From NCBI GenBank assembly GCA_958415525.1, contig CATYZE010000021.1, positions 1 to 41,357 of the forward strand: a stretch of DNA of 41,357 nucleotides, given 5' to 3'. Source of the stretch: an uncultured Collinsella sp. GTDB lineage: Bacteria > Actinomycetota > Coriobacteriia > Coriobacteriales > Coriobacteriaceae. Shown here piece by piece: positions 24,042 through 34,214 of the stretch. Under the pieces are notes generated by a model. The model searched no databases. It had not been told where the DNA came from and saw only the letters and a program-made list of their open reading frames with translations. A program made the translations under genes and the position numbers. Within the stretch, counting starts at the first letter, position 1; every line of letters starts with the position of its first letter.

Positions 24042-25898
24042 TTACGACGCCTCGTCGAACTGCGAGTTGTACAGGTCGGCGTAGAAGCCGCCCTGGGCGA
24101 GCAGCTCGTCGTGCGTGCCCTTCTCGACGATATCACCGTCGCGAATTACCAAGATCACGTCGGCGTTGCGGATTGTGGACAGGCGGTGCGCGATGACAAA
24201 GCTCGTGCGGCCCTGCATCAGCGCATCCATGGCGCGCTGGATGAGCTCCTCGGTGCGGGTATCGACGTTGGAGGTCGCCTCGTCCAAAATCAGCGCCGGG
24301 CGGTCGGCCAAAATGGCGCGGGCGATGGTCACGAGTTGGCGCTGGCCCTGTGAGAGGTTGGTGCCCTCCTCATTGATCATAAAGTCGTAGCCGCCGGCGA
24401 GCGTATGGATAAAGTGGTCGCAGCGTGCGGCGCGCGCGGCGGCCTCGACCTCGGCGTCAGTCGCATCGGGACGTCCGTAGCGGATGTTCTCGCGGATGGT
24501 GCCGTTAAACAGCCAGGTATCCTGCAGCACCATGGCAAACTCGCCGCGCAGTGCCGCGCGGTCCCAGTCGCGCACGTCGACGCCCTCGACGCGCAGCGAA
24601 CCGCCGTCCACGTCGTAGAAGCGCTGCAGCAGCTTGATGAGCGTGGTCTTGCCGGCGCCGGTGGGGCCGACGATGGCGATGGTCTGACCGGGCTGTGCCT
24701 CGCAGCTAAAGTCGTGGATGATGGTCTTGTCGGACGTGTAGCCAAACTTGACGTGGTCGAACTCAACGTGGCCGGGGCGCTTCTCGGGAATCTGGGCGTC
24801 GGCCTTCTGCTCCTCCTCGGGCGCGGCGAGGAACTCAAAGACGCGCTCGGTGGCAGCGGCCATCGACTGCATCGTGTTGCTCACGTTGCCCAGCTGCTGC
24901 ACCGGCTGCGTAAAGTTGCGCACGTACTGGATAAAGCTCTGGATGTCGCCGGGCGTGGCATTGCCAGTCAGCGCGAGCTGTGCGCCCACCACGACGACGC
25001 CCACGTAGCCCATGTTGCCCACCAAGCTCATAAGCGGCATCATCAGGCCCGATAGGAACTGCGAGCGCCAGCCACTAATAAAGAGACGGTCGTTTTGACT
25101 GTCGAACTCCTCGATCGAGGCCTCGGCGCGGTCGAATACCTGAATGACGTTCTGGCCGGCAAAGTCCTCCTCGATAATGCCGTTGACGGTGCCCAAAACC
25201 TGCTGCTGCTCGCGGAAGTACGGCTGCGAGAAGTGAATCATCACGGTCAGGATAATCGCGGCTGCCGGCAGTGTGAGCACGGTGATGCCAGTGAGCGGCA
25301 GACTGATCGACAGCATCATGACGAGCACGCCGATAATCTGCGTCACCGACGTGATGAGCTGCGTCACGCTCTGGTTGAGTGACTGGCCGAGCGTATCGAC
25401 GTCGTTGGTGATGCGGCTGAGCACGTCGCCCTTGCTGTGTCCGTTAAAGTAGCTCATCGGCACGACGGCGATCTTGGCGGCGATCTCCTTGCGCATGCGA
25501 TAGCAGATCTTTTGCGTGACGCCGGTCATGAGCCAGCCCTGGATCAGGCTACAGGCAGAGCTTGCCAGGTACAGGCAGAGCAAAAAGCCGAGCGTCTTGG
25601 CGATCCAATCAAAGTCAACATCGCCGGTGCCGTTGACCTTGGCAACCAGGCCCTCGAACAGCTTGGTCGTAACCTGGCCGAGCACCTTGGGTCCCACAAT
25701 GTTAAAGATGACCGAGCACACGGCAAAGGCGACGGCGACAAACACGGCAACCTTGTGTTGACCGATATAGCCGAGCAGCTGCCTCATGGTGCCCTTAAAG
25801 TCCTTGGCCTTTTCGCCGCGGCCCATGCCGCCCATGCGGCCCATGGGCCCGCGCTGACGGGTGGGCTTGGGAATCTGAGTCTTGGTCTCGTCTGCCAT
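24042..25898 (-). CDS. ABC exporter half-transporter with intact ATPase site (heterodimer subunit B)
   Basis: The 618-residue protein has a type I exporter membrane domain of six helices (about 45-340) and an ATPase domain: Walker A GPTGAGKTT, signature LSQGQRQL, Walker B LILDEATS with the catalytic Glu, and H-loop VIAHRLST. The N-terminus is Gly/Arg/Met-rich (RGPMGRMGGMGRGEKAKDF). Its ATG overlaps the stop of the upstream partner (TAATG), so they are translationally coupled, and the partner has a degenerate ATPase site. This fits heterodimeric multidrug exporters such as LmrCD or BmrCD. GGAAGGAGG lies before the start. The substrate is unknown. MarR-type control is likely from the operon layout. 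Confidence 0.92.
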   Translation of the reverse strand: MADETKTQIPKPTRQRGPMGRMGGMGRGEKAKDFKGTMRQLLGYIGQHKVAVFVAVAFAVCSVIFNIVGPKVLGQVTTKLFEGLVAKVNGTGDVDFDWIAKTLGFLLCLYLASSACSLIQGWLMTGVTQKICYRMRKEIAAKIAVVPMSYFNGHSKGDVLSRITNDVDTLGQSLNQSVTQLITSVTQIIGVLVMMLSISLPLTGITVLTLPAAAIILTVMIHFSQPYFREQQQVLGTVNGIIEEDFAGQNVIQVFDRAEASIEEFDSQNDRLFISGWRSQFLSGLMMPLMSLVGNMGYVGVVVVGAQLALTGNATPGDIQSFIQYVRNFTQPVQQLGNVSNTMQSMAAATERVFEFLAAPEEEQKADAQIPEKRPGHVEFDHVKFGYTSDKTIIHDFSCEAQPGQTIAIVGPTGAGKTTLIKLLQRFYDVDGGSLRVEGVDVRDWDRAALRGEFAMVLQDTWLFNGTIRENIRYGRPDATDAEVEAAARAARCDHFIHTLAGGYDFMINEEGTNLSQGQRQLVTIARAILADRPALILDEATSNVDTRTEELIQRAMDALMQGRTSFVIAHRLSTIRNADVILVIRDGDIVEKGTHDELLAQGGFYADLYNSQFDEAS

Positions 25899-28261
25899 TA
25901 GCGCTCGCCTCCTTCCATAACGGCTGCAATCTCTTCTTGGGTAAGCCCCAGCTCCTCGGCGGAAAGCTGCGACTGCGCGATCTCCAGATACGCCGGGCAG
26001 CCGTGCAGCAGTTCCTCGTGCGTGCCCGTGCCTACCACGTGACCGTCGTCGAGCACGATGATCTGGTCGGCGTGCATGATGGTCGCGATGCGCTGAGCCA
26101 CGACCACGAGCGCGGCGTCGGTGACGTTTTTGGCGAGCTCCTCGCGCAGACGTGCGTCGGTCTTGTAGTCGAGCGCGCTAAACGAATCGTCGAACACCAC
26201 GACCTCGGGCTTCTTGGCCAGGGCGCGGGCGATGGCCAAGCGCTGGCGCTGGCCGCCCGAAACATTGGAGCCTCCCTGGCTGATGGGGGAGTCGTAGCCG
26301 CCCTCGCGCTCGGCGATAAAGTCCTCGGCCTGGGCGATGCGTGCCGCCCGGTGCATGTCCTCGTCGCTTACCATGTCGCCGGCAAACTTGAGGTTGCTCT
26401 CGACGGTGCCCGAGAACAGACGCCCCTGCTGCGGGATGTAACCAATGCGGCGGCGCAGCTCGGAAAGGGTCATGTCGCGTACGTCGATGCCGTCGAGCGA
26501 AATGCTGCCGCCCGTGACGTCGTATAAGCGCGGAATCAGCTGCACGAGCGTGGACTTGCCCGAGCCCGTGGAACCAATGATGCCGAGCATCTGACCGGCG
26601 TGCGTGGTGAAGTTCACGCCGCTAATGACGTCGGCGCGGGCATCGGGATACTGGAAGCTCACGTCGCGGAAGATGAGCTCACCGCGCGGCGCGCTGGCCG
26701 CGGGCAGTTTGGGCGAGACGGGGTCGTTGATGCTCGTGGGGCAAGTGATGACCTCTTCCACGCGCTCGGCTGCGACCTCGGCGCGCGGCAGGATGACCGA
26801 AACCATGGTGAGGATCATAAACGCCATGACGATCTGCATGGTGTAGGAGATAAACGCCATCATGTTGCCGACCTGCATCACGCCGTCGGACACGCCCTGC
26901 GCGCCAAACCAGACAATGAGCACGGTGATGCAGTTCATGACGAGCATCATGAGCGGCATCATAAAGCTCATGGCGCGGTTGGTGTAGAGCTGCGTGGTCA
27001 TCAGATCGAGCGACGCCTTGTCAAAACGCTCGAGCTCATGCTCCTCGCGGTTGAACGAGCGGATGGGCATAAGACCGTCGAGCAGCTCGCGGGCGGTAAG
27101 GTTCACGCGGTCCACAAAGCTCTGCATCTTTTTGAACTTGGGCATGGTAAGACCCATGAGCACGCCGACGACGGCAGACACCGCGATGATAGCGACGGCG
27201 ATGGTCCACTCCAGGCCGGTGTGGTTGGCCAGGACGCGCATGACGGCGACGATGCCCATGACGGGCGCCATAAGGCACATGCGGATAAACAGGGTCGCGG
27301 CCATCTGGATCTGCTGAATATCGTTGGTGCAGCGGGTGATGAGCGAGGCCTGACTAAACTTGCCCACCTCGGCAGGCGAGAAGTGCATGACCTTGTTGAA
27401 GGTCTCGCGGCGCAGATCGCGGGCGATGGAGCAGGCGGTGCGCGATGCCACGGCGCCGGTCAGGATGGTGGCGACGAGCGACACCAGGCACAGGCCGAAC
27501 ATCGTGGTCGCCATGTGGCCCAGGTAGGCATTCTGCACGTCGGCGGGGTCGATGCCCTGCGCCTTGTACTCATCCTGCACGTAGGTCACGGCGCGCTGGG
27601 TCACGATGGAGCCCGACATGGAGCCCATCTTGTCGGCCATCTCGTTGGCGCCGTCGACAAGTTTGCTCTGGTCAATCAGACCGCCCTCGATGCCCAGGCG
27701 CAGGCTCGCCATGGTGATCTTGCCGCCGTCGGCGTCGATCTGCTTTTGCATGTTCTGGGCTGCCACGGCCTTCTGCTGCATCTCGGCGAGCTGCTCGGGC
27801 GTCATAGCAGCCATCTGCTCGGGGGTGGGCATGGACTGCTGGGTGCCGTCGCCAGTGTCGCTCGTGCCGGTCATGTCGCCCATAGAATCGGCGTCGATAC
27901 CCTGGTTGAGGGCCAGAACGACGGTCTCGGGCAGGCTCATGATGTTGGCGAGCTTGCTGCCGTCAGCGCGCTCGTCCTCGGTGCCCTTGTACGTGCGGAT
28001 GCCATTCTGGTCGGCCTTGCCAAACGCGGCCTCCACCGTCTTGGCGTCCTTGGCGCTCATAAAGAGCTCAAGGTCGTCGAGCGCGTCGGCGCGGATGGTG
28101 TCGGGCACGGGCGAGGCGATGCCGCCTTGCTGCACACCCACGTCGACGATGTCGCTCATATACGTGGGCAGCGCCAGGTCGGCGTTACAGCTGATCACGA
28201 TGAGCACGATAGCCGCAAGCAGTGCCAGCACATGCTTCTTAAAGAGCTTGAGAATCCTCAC
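25898..28261 (-). CDS. ABC exporter half-transporter with degenerate ATPase site and large extracellular insert (subunit A)
   Basis: The 787-residue protein is about 200 longer than usual because of a hydrophilic segment between helix 1 and helix 2 (about residues 40-240), with MAAMTPEQLAEMQQKAVAAQ in it; this should face outside. Six helices are followed by an ATPase domain with Walker A GSTGSGKST and signature VSGGQRQRLA. Two catalytic positions are altered: Walker B is VVVFDDSFS (Asp replaces Glu) and the H-loop is VVVAQRIAT (Gln replaces His). Such a non-hydrolysing site is normal in one half of heterodimeric exporters. The gene overlaps the marR stop by four bases (ATGA). The role of the insert is unknown. 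Confidence 0.9.
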   Translation of the reverse strand: MRILKLFKKHVLALLAAIVLIVISCNADLALPTYMSDIVDVGVQQGGIASPVPDTIRADALDDLELFMSAKDAKTVEAAFGKADQNGIRTYKGTEDERADGSKLANIMSLPETVVLALNQGIDADSMGDMTGTSDTGDGTQQSMPTPEQMAAMTPEQLAEMQQKAVAAQNMQKQIDADGGKITMASLRLGIEGGLIDQSKLVDGANEMADKMGSMSGSIVTQRAVTYVQDEYKAQGIDPADVQNAYLGHMATTMFGLCLVSLVATILTGAVASRTACSIARDLRRETFNKVMHFSPAEVGKFSQASLITRCTNDIQQIQMAATLFIRMCLMAPVMGIVAVMRVLANHTGLEWTIAVAIIAVSAVVGVLMGLTMPKFKKMQSFVDRVNLTARELLDGLMPIRSFNREEHELERFDKASLDLMTTQLYTNRAMSFMMPLMMLVMNCITVLIVWFGAQGVSDGVMQVGNMMAFISYTMQIVMAFMILTMVSVILPRAEVAAERVEEVITCPTSINDPVSPKLPAASAPRGELIFRDVSFQYPDARADVISGVNFTTHAGQMLGIIGSTGSGKSTLVQLIPRLYDVTGGSISLDGIDVRDMTLSELRRRIGYIPQQGRLFSGTVESNLKFAGDMVSDEDMHRAARIAQAEDFIAEREGGYDSPISQGGSNVSGGQRQRLAIARALAKKPEVVVFDDSFSALDYKTDARLREELAKNVTDAALVVVAQRIATIMHADQIIVLDDGHVVGTGTHEELLHGCPAYLEIAQSQLSAEELGLTQEEIAAVMEGGER

Positions 28262-28707
28262 TCGGCATCTCTCCTTTCTTGATTACGGTCGATAATTTCG
28301 TTGGCACGCCTTAGAAGACGCACCATCTCTTGGGTATCTGTTTCGCCGAGCTGCTCGAGGAAAGCCGCAGTGCGGTTCTCGAATTCCCGACGTTTGATTT
28401 CGAGATCATGGAATCCCTTGTCGGTCACCGTGACGTGTACGCGACGACGGTCGGTCTTTGAGTGCTCACGCTCAACCCAGCCCTTGGCTTCGAGAGCGCG
28501 TAGGATATTGGCGATGCGGGCGTTCGAGACCCAGGCGCGATCAGCGAGTTCGCTCGGCGTGAGCGAACCGCCGGCGAGTATGAGGGCGCGCATGACGGCC
28601 ATCTCGCCGCCAAGGGCTTTGTCCGCAAAGCGCGAAATGCGCTGATGCATGCTGCCGAACTCGGTAAGGAGCTGACGCCCAAGCTCACGGAAATCGGTAT
28701 CTTCCAC
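28258..28707 (-). CDS. MarR-family transcription regulator
   Basis: The 149-residue protein has the MarR winged helix: LAGGSLTPSELADRAWVSNA, RIANILRALEAKGWVEREHS and KTDRRRVHVTVTDKGFHDLE, the last being the family's wing signature with DxRR. The start is GTG 28707, after AGGGG eight bases upstream. It is the first gene of the operon and overlaps the ABC subunit A start by four bases. MarR proteins usually repress their own operon and release DNA on binding a phenolic or drug-like compound, so this one probably controls the exporter. An imperfect palindrome lies 13 bp upstream of the start. Confidence 0.92.
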   Translation of the reverse strand: MEDTDFRELGRQLLTEFGSMHQRISRFADKALGGEMAVMRALILAGGSLTPSELADRAWVSNARIANILRALEAKGWVEREHSKTDRRRVHVTVTDKGFHDLEIKRREFENRTAAFLEQLGETDTQEMVRLLRRANEIIDRNQERRDAE

Positions 28708-28720
28708 CGAAAACCCCTAA

Positions 28721-28741
28721 CACTAGAAACTATTTTCAGTG
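28721..28741. promoter_or_regulatory. Candidate MarR operator
   Basis: CACTAGAAA and TTTTCAGTG (28721-28729 and 28733-28741) form an imperfect palindrome, seven of nine pairs around CTA. It sits just upstream of the marR start, where an autorepressor would bind. The rest of the gap up to 28996 has a hairpin AGATTTT...AAAATCT near 28775-28810 and AT-rich promoter-like DNA but no gene. Confidence 0.55.
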
Positions 28742-28996
28742 AAAGATGATACCCATGTACGCGCACCCTAACCGGCAGATTTTGAGGCATGTTCCAAAAA
28801 TCTACGTGACTGCCAGTCAATATAAAGAGCGCATAAAGACTTAAAATCATTCAATAATTGTAGCGTTTCAAAGAATTATCATGCACGCGGTTAGGCGAGG
28901 GGTTGTCACCACCATGACGACTGGGACTCATTTATCGCCACGTGCGATGCTCCAACTTCCCGCAAGGAGACACCTTATATAAAGGGGGATGGAGTC

Positions 28997-29746
28997 ATGG
29001 CATTTGACTTCACGGGCAAGACCGCGATTGTCACGGGTGGCACTCAGGGCATTGGCCTCGAGATCGCCAAGGGCATCGTCGCGGGCGGCGGACACGTCGC
29101 GCTCATCGCAAGGAACGCTGCTAAGGGCGAGGCCGCTGTGGCCGAGCTTGGCGAGGGCAACAAGTTCTATCAGCTCGATGTTGCCGATGCGCCCAAGGCG
29201 CGTGAGACCGTCGAGCAGATTTTTACGGACCTGCCGCAAACCAACATCCTGATCAACTGCGCTGGCGTTATCAGCACCAAGAAGTTCGACGAGATCGATG
29301 ACACTGAGTGGCGTCGCACCATCGACATCAACCTCAACGGCACCTTTACCATGATGAACGCCGTGTACCCGCACTTTAAGGCGGCCCATGCCGGCACTAT
29401 CGTCAACGTGAGCTCTGTTGCTGGCAAGATCGGCGGCGGCCTGCTCGGCACCGCTGCCTACGCCAGCTCCAAAGCCGGTGTTAACGGTCTAACCAAGGCA
29501 GTCGCCAAGGAAGGCGGCAAGTTTGGCGTCCGCTGCAACGCCGTGTGCCCGTCGCTCACCCTTACCGATATGACCTCGATTCTCTCTGACGAGAACTCTC
29601 AGCGCATCATCAACGGTATTCCTCTGGGCCGCGCCGCCCAGGCCAGCGAGCCTGCGCAGATGGTGCTCTTCTTCGCTTCCGACCTCGCTAGCTTCGTGAA
29701 CGGCGAGATCGGTGACTGCGACGGTGGCATCGTTCTGGACGGGTAA
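28997..29746 (+). CDS. Short-chain dehydrogenase/reductase (SDR)
   Basis: The 249-residue protein is a classical SDR. The nucleotide-binding TGGTQGIG is at about 13-20, INCAG (variant of NNAG) near 87, and the active-site Ser and Tyr-x3-Lys appear in NVSSVAG and YASSK. It ends in the family's GGIVLDG. ARNA after strand 2 suggests NADP(H). The following gene 108 bp on, past a terminator, is a KdgT-type sugar-acid permease, so a role in sugar acid reduction (as in KduD or gluconate 5-dehydrogenase) is possible; a FabG-like function is also possible. Codons are strongly G/C-ending. GGGGG precedes ATG by about nine bases. Confidence 0.85.
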   Translation: MAFDFTGKTAIVTGGTQGIGLEIAKGIVAGGGHVALIARNAAKGEAAVAELGEGNKFYQLDVADAPKARETVEQIFTDLPQTNILINCAGVISTKKFDEIDDTEWRRTIDINLNGTFTMMNAVYPHFKAAHAGTIVNVSSVAGKIGGGLLGTAAYASSKAGVNGLTKAVAKEGGKFGVRCNAVCPSLTLTDMTSILSDENSQRIINGIPLGRAAQASEPAQMVLFFASDLASFVNGEIGDCDGGIVLDG

Positions 29747-29765
29747 TACCCCGCGACGTTAATTC

Positions 29766-29803
29766 GGCGACGGCTCCTGCGACTCGGGACCGTCGCCTTC
29801 TTT
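29766..29803 (+). terminator. Rho-independent terminator after the SDR gene
   Basis: GGCGACGG (29766-29773) and CCGTCGCC (29790-29797) pair perfectly and are followed by TTCTTT. It separates the SDR gene from the permease gene. Confidence 0.8.
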
Positions 29804-29854
29804 CTGACAAAGGCGCGTGCGGCTACGATTCGCATGCATCCAAAGGAGATATAT

Positions 29855-30868
29855 ATGAGTGAATCGACTGCGGTGGAGGCGCCGGCGGCAAAGGAGCCGT
29901 TCTTTAAGATGTCCTCCATCCCGGGTGCCAATATTTTGGTGCCGCTTTTGTTGGGCTGCCTGCTCAACACGCTGTTCCCCGACCTGTTCAAAACGCTCGG
30001 CAGCTTTACGCTCGGCATGACCCAGCAGGGCGCAGGCCCGCTTGTTGGCGCTTTTTTGCTCATCGTCGGTACGACGATTTCGTTTAAGAGCGCTCCTGCC
30101 GCCGCTGCCCGCGGCGCCATCATCATCGCCGTCAAGCAGATCGTGGTCGTTGCCGTGTCGCTGCTCATCCTTTATGTGTTCAACGACAACCTGTTTGGTA
30201 TCTCGGCCATGGTGATGCTGGCCGCTTGCACGGGTGCGAACAACGCTATGTACGCTGGACTGATGGGCACCATGGGCAATGAGGCTGAACGTGGTGCCGT
30301 CGCAATCACCACGCTGGTTGTCGGCCCTCCGGTCACGATGATCGTGCTCGGCGCTGCCGGCCAGGCCCCGATCGGCTGGTCGCTCGTGGGTGCCATCCTG
30401 CCGATCGTCGTCGGCATTATTCTGGGCAACCTCTTCCCCAGCTTTAAGAAGATGATGGCACCGGCACTTTCCGCCGTCATCGTGCTCGTCTTCTTTGCCA
30501 TGGGCTCGACCATGACTTTTGGCCAGCTCATTAATGGCGGTCTTCCCGGTATTCTGCTCGGCGTGATCTGCTCGGTGGTCTTTGCAATTCCCGTCATCGC
30601 GGTCGATAAGCTCACGGGCGGTACAGGTGTCGCAGGTGCGGCCATTTCGAGCTGCGCCGGAGCCAATGTGGCCACGCCTGCTGCCATGGCAAGCGTCAAC
30701 GGGGCCATGTACGGCGGCGCGGTGCTCGCAACGGCCACGGCACAGGTCGCTGCCTGCGCAATCGTTACGGCTATTTTGACCCCGCTGGTCACCAGCTGGT
30801 GCTACAAGCATTTTGAGGGCCAGGGCCACAGCAAGGCAACGACCGACAAGGCCGCCGCAGCCGCCTAA
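29855..30868 (+). CDS. kdgT: 2-keto-3-deoxygluconate permease (KdgT family)
   Basis: The protein has 337 residues from ATG 29855 (AAGGAG upstream); an in-frame ATG at 29834 lies before that ribosome site. About ten membrane helices and the conserved GANNAMYAGLMG and SSCAGANVATPAAMASVNGA stretches fit the KdgT family, which imports 2-keto-3-deoxygluconate with protons. Family members are usually about 320-330 residues. No 2-keto-3-deoxygluconate kinase or aldolase gene is nearby, so the exact substrate is inferred from family. The SDR gene upstream may act on a related sugar acid. Confidence 0.87.
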   Translation: MSESTAVEAPAAKEPFFKMSSIPGANILVPLLLGCLLNTLFPDLFKTLGSFTLGMTQQGAGPLVGAFLLIVGTTISFKSAPAAAARGAIIIAVKQIVVVAVSLLILYVFNDNLFGISAMVMLAACTGANNAMYAGLMGTMGNEAERGAVAITTLVVGPPVTMIVLGAAGQAPIGWSLVGAILPIVVGIILGNLFPSFKKMMAPALSAVIVLVFFAMGSTMTFGQLINGGLPGILLGVICSVVFAIPVIAVDKLTGGTGVAGAAISSCAGANVATPAAMASVNGAMYGGAVLATATAQVAACAIVTAILTPLVTSWCYKHFEGQGHSKATTDKAAAAA

Positions 30869-30907
30869 TGCCAAGCGGCAATCAAAGCTAAATAACTAAC
30901 CATGCCA

Positions 30908-30948
30908 CAGGGCGGTCCCGGGGGAAATCCCGTGGCCGCCCTGCAGTT
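30908..30948 (+). terminator. Hairpin terminator after kdgT
   Basis: CAGGGCGG (30908-30915) and CCGCCCTG (30936-30943) pair, with inner CCCGGG parts, followed by a short CAGTTTC. The rest of the gap to 31081 holds no gene. Confidence 0.7.
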
Positions 30949-31081
30949 TCTGCGGGGTCTCTGGGACACTTTACCCTGCTAAAACTGGCATAACAGCTAG
31001 AGTGAACGTCGTGCAAAGGCAAGGAAAAATACCAAACAAATCGGTGAACGGTAGTTGTTCGCGCTCGCATTTCCTGCGGAT

Positions 31082-31108
31082 TTGTTAAAAACGCACTAAT
31101 GGTATAAA
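31082..31108 (+). promoter_or_regulatory. Candidate pflB promoter with TTGTTA-N7-ACTAA site
   Basis: TTGTTA (31082-31087) and an extended -10 TGGTATAAA (31100-31108) are 15 bases apart, a bit short. ACTAA at 31095-31099 lies between them. The same TTGTTA-N7-ACTAA arrangement occurs in the palindrome after pflB (33395-33412). The mRNA leader would be about 225 bases, AT-rich, with no gene recognised in it. Confidence 0.45.
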
Positions 31109-31339
31109 AAAAGAAACATATAACAGCCCTGATGAAGGGGGTGGCTATGTTATCCTTCTCAAACGGGTGAAATCTTGGGTTTTTGGGTTGCAGTTCCAAG
31201 GTGGACATACGTTTTTCCCTGTACCAATGTGTGGTGAAGAACGGAAGAAGCCGGTAGTGCAAGCCGATAATTCAAGAATTCAATAAGCAGCGGTGTGAGA
31301 GAGCGCCGCATTACACGTAACTAGGAGCGTGGTTACACA

Positions 31340-33391
<2,052 letters not shown>

Positions 33392-33392
33392 C

Positions 33393-33417
33393 TATTGTTA
33401 GTGCTATACTAACAATA
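33393..33417. promoter_or_regulatory. Perfect palindrome overlapping an extended -10, between pflB and the radical-chain gene
   Basis: TATTGTTAGT (33393-33402) and ACTAACAATA (33408-33417) are perfect 10-base arms around five bases, starting two bases after the pflB stop. The centre reads TGCTATACT (33402-33410), an extended -10 promoter element. No T-run follows, so a repressor- or activator-controlled internal promoter is more likely than a terminator. A clear -35 is lacking. Confidence 0.65.
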
Positions 33418-33433
33418 ACGATTACTGATTAGA

Positions 33434-33453
33434 GCGCCGGTTCCGGCCGGCGC
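33434..33453 (+). other. GC hairpin in the pflB-radical chain gap
   Basis: GCGCCGG (33434-33440) pairs with CCGGCGC (33447-33453), 7 bp of G/C only, without a T-run. It could stabilise the downstream message after processing, giving extra radical chain. Confidence 0.55.
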
Positions 33454-33476
33454 CTATCAATCGAAGGAGACACATC

Positions 33477-33728
33477 ATGAAGGTTTCTGAAGTTCCCGAG
33501 ACTCAGGCCGATAACCTGGTCCACATGCTCGACGCCTATGCCGAGAAGGGTGGCCACCACCTGAACATCAACGTCTTCAACCGTGAGACGCTGCTCGACG
33601 CTCAGGCTCACCCCGAGAAGTACCCGCAGCTGACCATTCGCGTTTCCGGCTACGCCGTGAACTTCCACACGCTCACCAAGGAGCAGCAGGACGAGGTCAT
33701 TTCGCGTACCTTCCACGACAAGTTCTAA
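33477..33728 (+). CDS. grcA: Separate glycyl-radical chain of pyruvate formate-lyase (GrcA-like)
   Basis: The 83-residue protein is the C-terminal end of PFL as a free chain. GGHHLNINVFNRETLLDA, HPEKYPQLTIRVSGYAVNF and LTKEQQDEVISRTF match the end of PflB. The radical-bearing residue should be Gly58 in RVSGYAV. GAAGGAGA precedes ATG. In E. coli the larger GrcA (YfiD, 127 residues) is a spare part that repairs oxygen-cut PflB. Here the main chain lacks this segment altogether, so the small chain should be essential for activity. A palindromic internal promoter candidate and a GC hairpin lie in the 85-bp gap. PflA at 35248-36066 would install the radical. Confidence 0.93.
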   Translation: MKVSEVPETQADNLVHMLDAYAEKGGHHLNINVFNRETLLDAQAHPEKYPQLTIRVSGYAVNFHTLTKEQQDEVISRTFHDKF

Positions 33729-33746
33729 AGGGACTCAACTCCCACC

Positions 33747-33850
33747 GGAGACCCGGTAAGGCCTACGCACTTTGCCTCTCAAACGTCCTCGCCGCTTCGC
33801 GGCTGCGGAATGTTTGCGAGACAAAGTGCTCCCGGCCTTGCCGGGTCTCC
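33747..33850. repeat. 104-bp long palindrome after the radical-chain gene
   Basis: Outer arms GGAGACCCGGTAAGGCC (33747-33763) and GGCCTTGCCGGGTCTCC (33834-33850) enclose GCACTTTG/CAAAGTGC, CTC-CAAAC-like/GTTTG-CGAG and a central GCCGC-TTC-GCGGC stem. Almost the whole length can fold. It is built like elements A and B at 10530-10737 but its centre differs. Confidence 0.75.
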
Positions 33851-33963
33851 TGCGTTGTCGCCCTTTAGGGAACCACGCTAAATCAAATTGGTGTCCTACG
33901 GAATGTTTTGGGAGGTAGCCCAAACAGCCCCGGCGGGGCTCCTGTGTAGTCACCCTTTAGGCG
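33843..33963. repeat. Imperfect 28-bp direct repeat
   Basis: Segments 33843-33870 and 33936-33963 (GGGTCTCCTG... CCCTTTAGG) match at 23 of 28 positions. The second is preceded by a small hairpin AGCCCC/GGGGCT. It looks like a partial second copy of the palindromic element's right edge. Confidence 0.6.
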
Positions 33964-34000
33964 GAACTCTCCTAATGGGTTGAGCGTTCTGGATTCTTGC

Positions 34001-34040
34001 TTGCTACCGCTTATCGCATATTGCTACCGTTTGCGGAATA
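34001..34040. promoter_or_regulatory. Tandem 20-bp repeat and likely promoter region of the degV gene
   Basis: Two 20-bp units beginning TTGCTACCG (34001-34020 and 34021-34040) match at 16 of 20 positions, a spacing of two helical turns. TTGCGG (34031-34036) and TAATAA (34053-34058) 16 bases apart could be the promoter. A hairpin GAGACGC/GCGTCTC (34097-34103 with 34129-34135) followed by TTT lies in the leader and resembles an attenuator. The rest of 33964-34214 holds no gene. Confidence 0.4.
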
Positions 34041-34214
34041 AGTAACACTCTGTAATAAACCGTGTAAAATCTCAGGTAAGCACGGAGTTTTCCAGGGAGA
34101 CGCTGTCCTTTGTTGTGTGCAAGGGGCGGCGTCTCTTTGGCGCTTGGACGCCGTTGTGCAACAGTGCGCCGGCGCGTGCCATGTATTGAAAAGCCAATGT
34201 CGAGATGGGTCGTG

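Noticed and set aside
26600..28282. 560-residue open frame on the plus strand opposite the ABC exporter
   Set aside because: His/Asp/Gly/Val-rich shadow of the real minus-strand gene, which has full ABC motifs.
33393..33417. Reading the palindrome after pflB as a simple terminator
   Set aside because: There is no T-run after it, and the next gene is needed for a complete enzyme; the centre contains a good extended -10 box.
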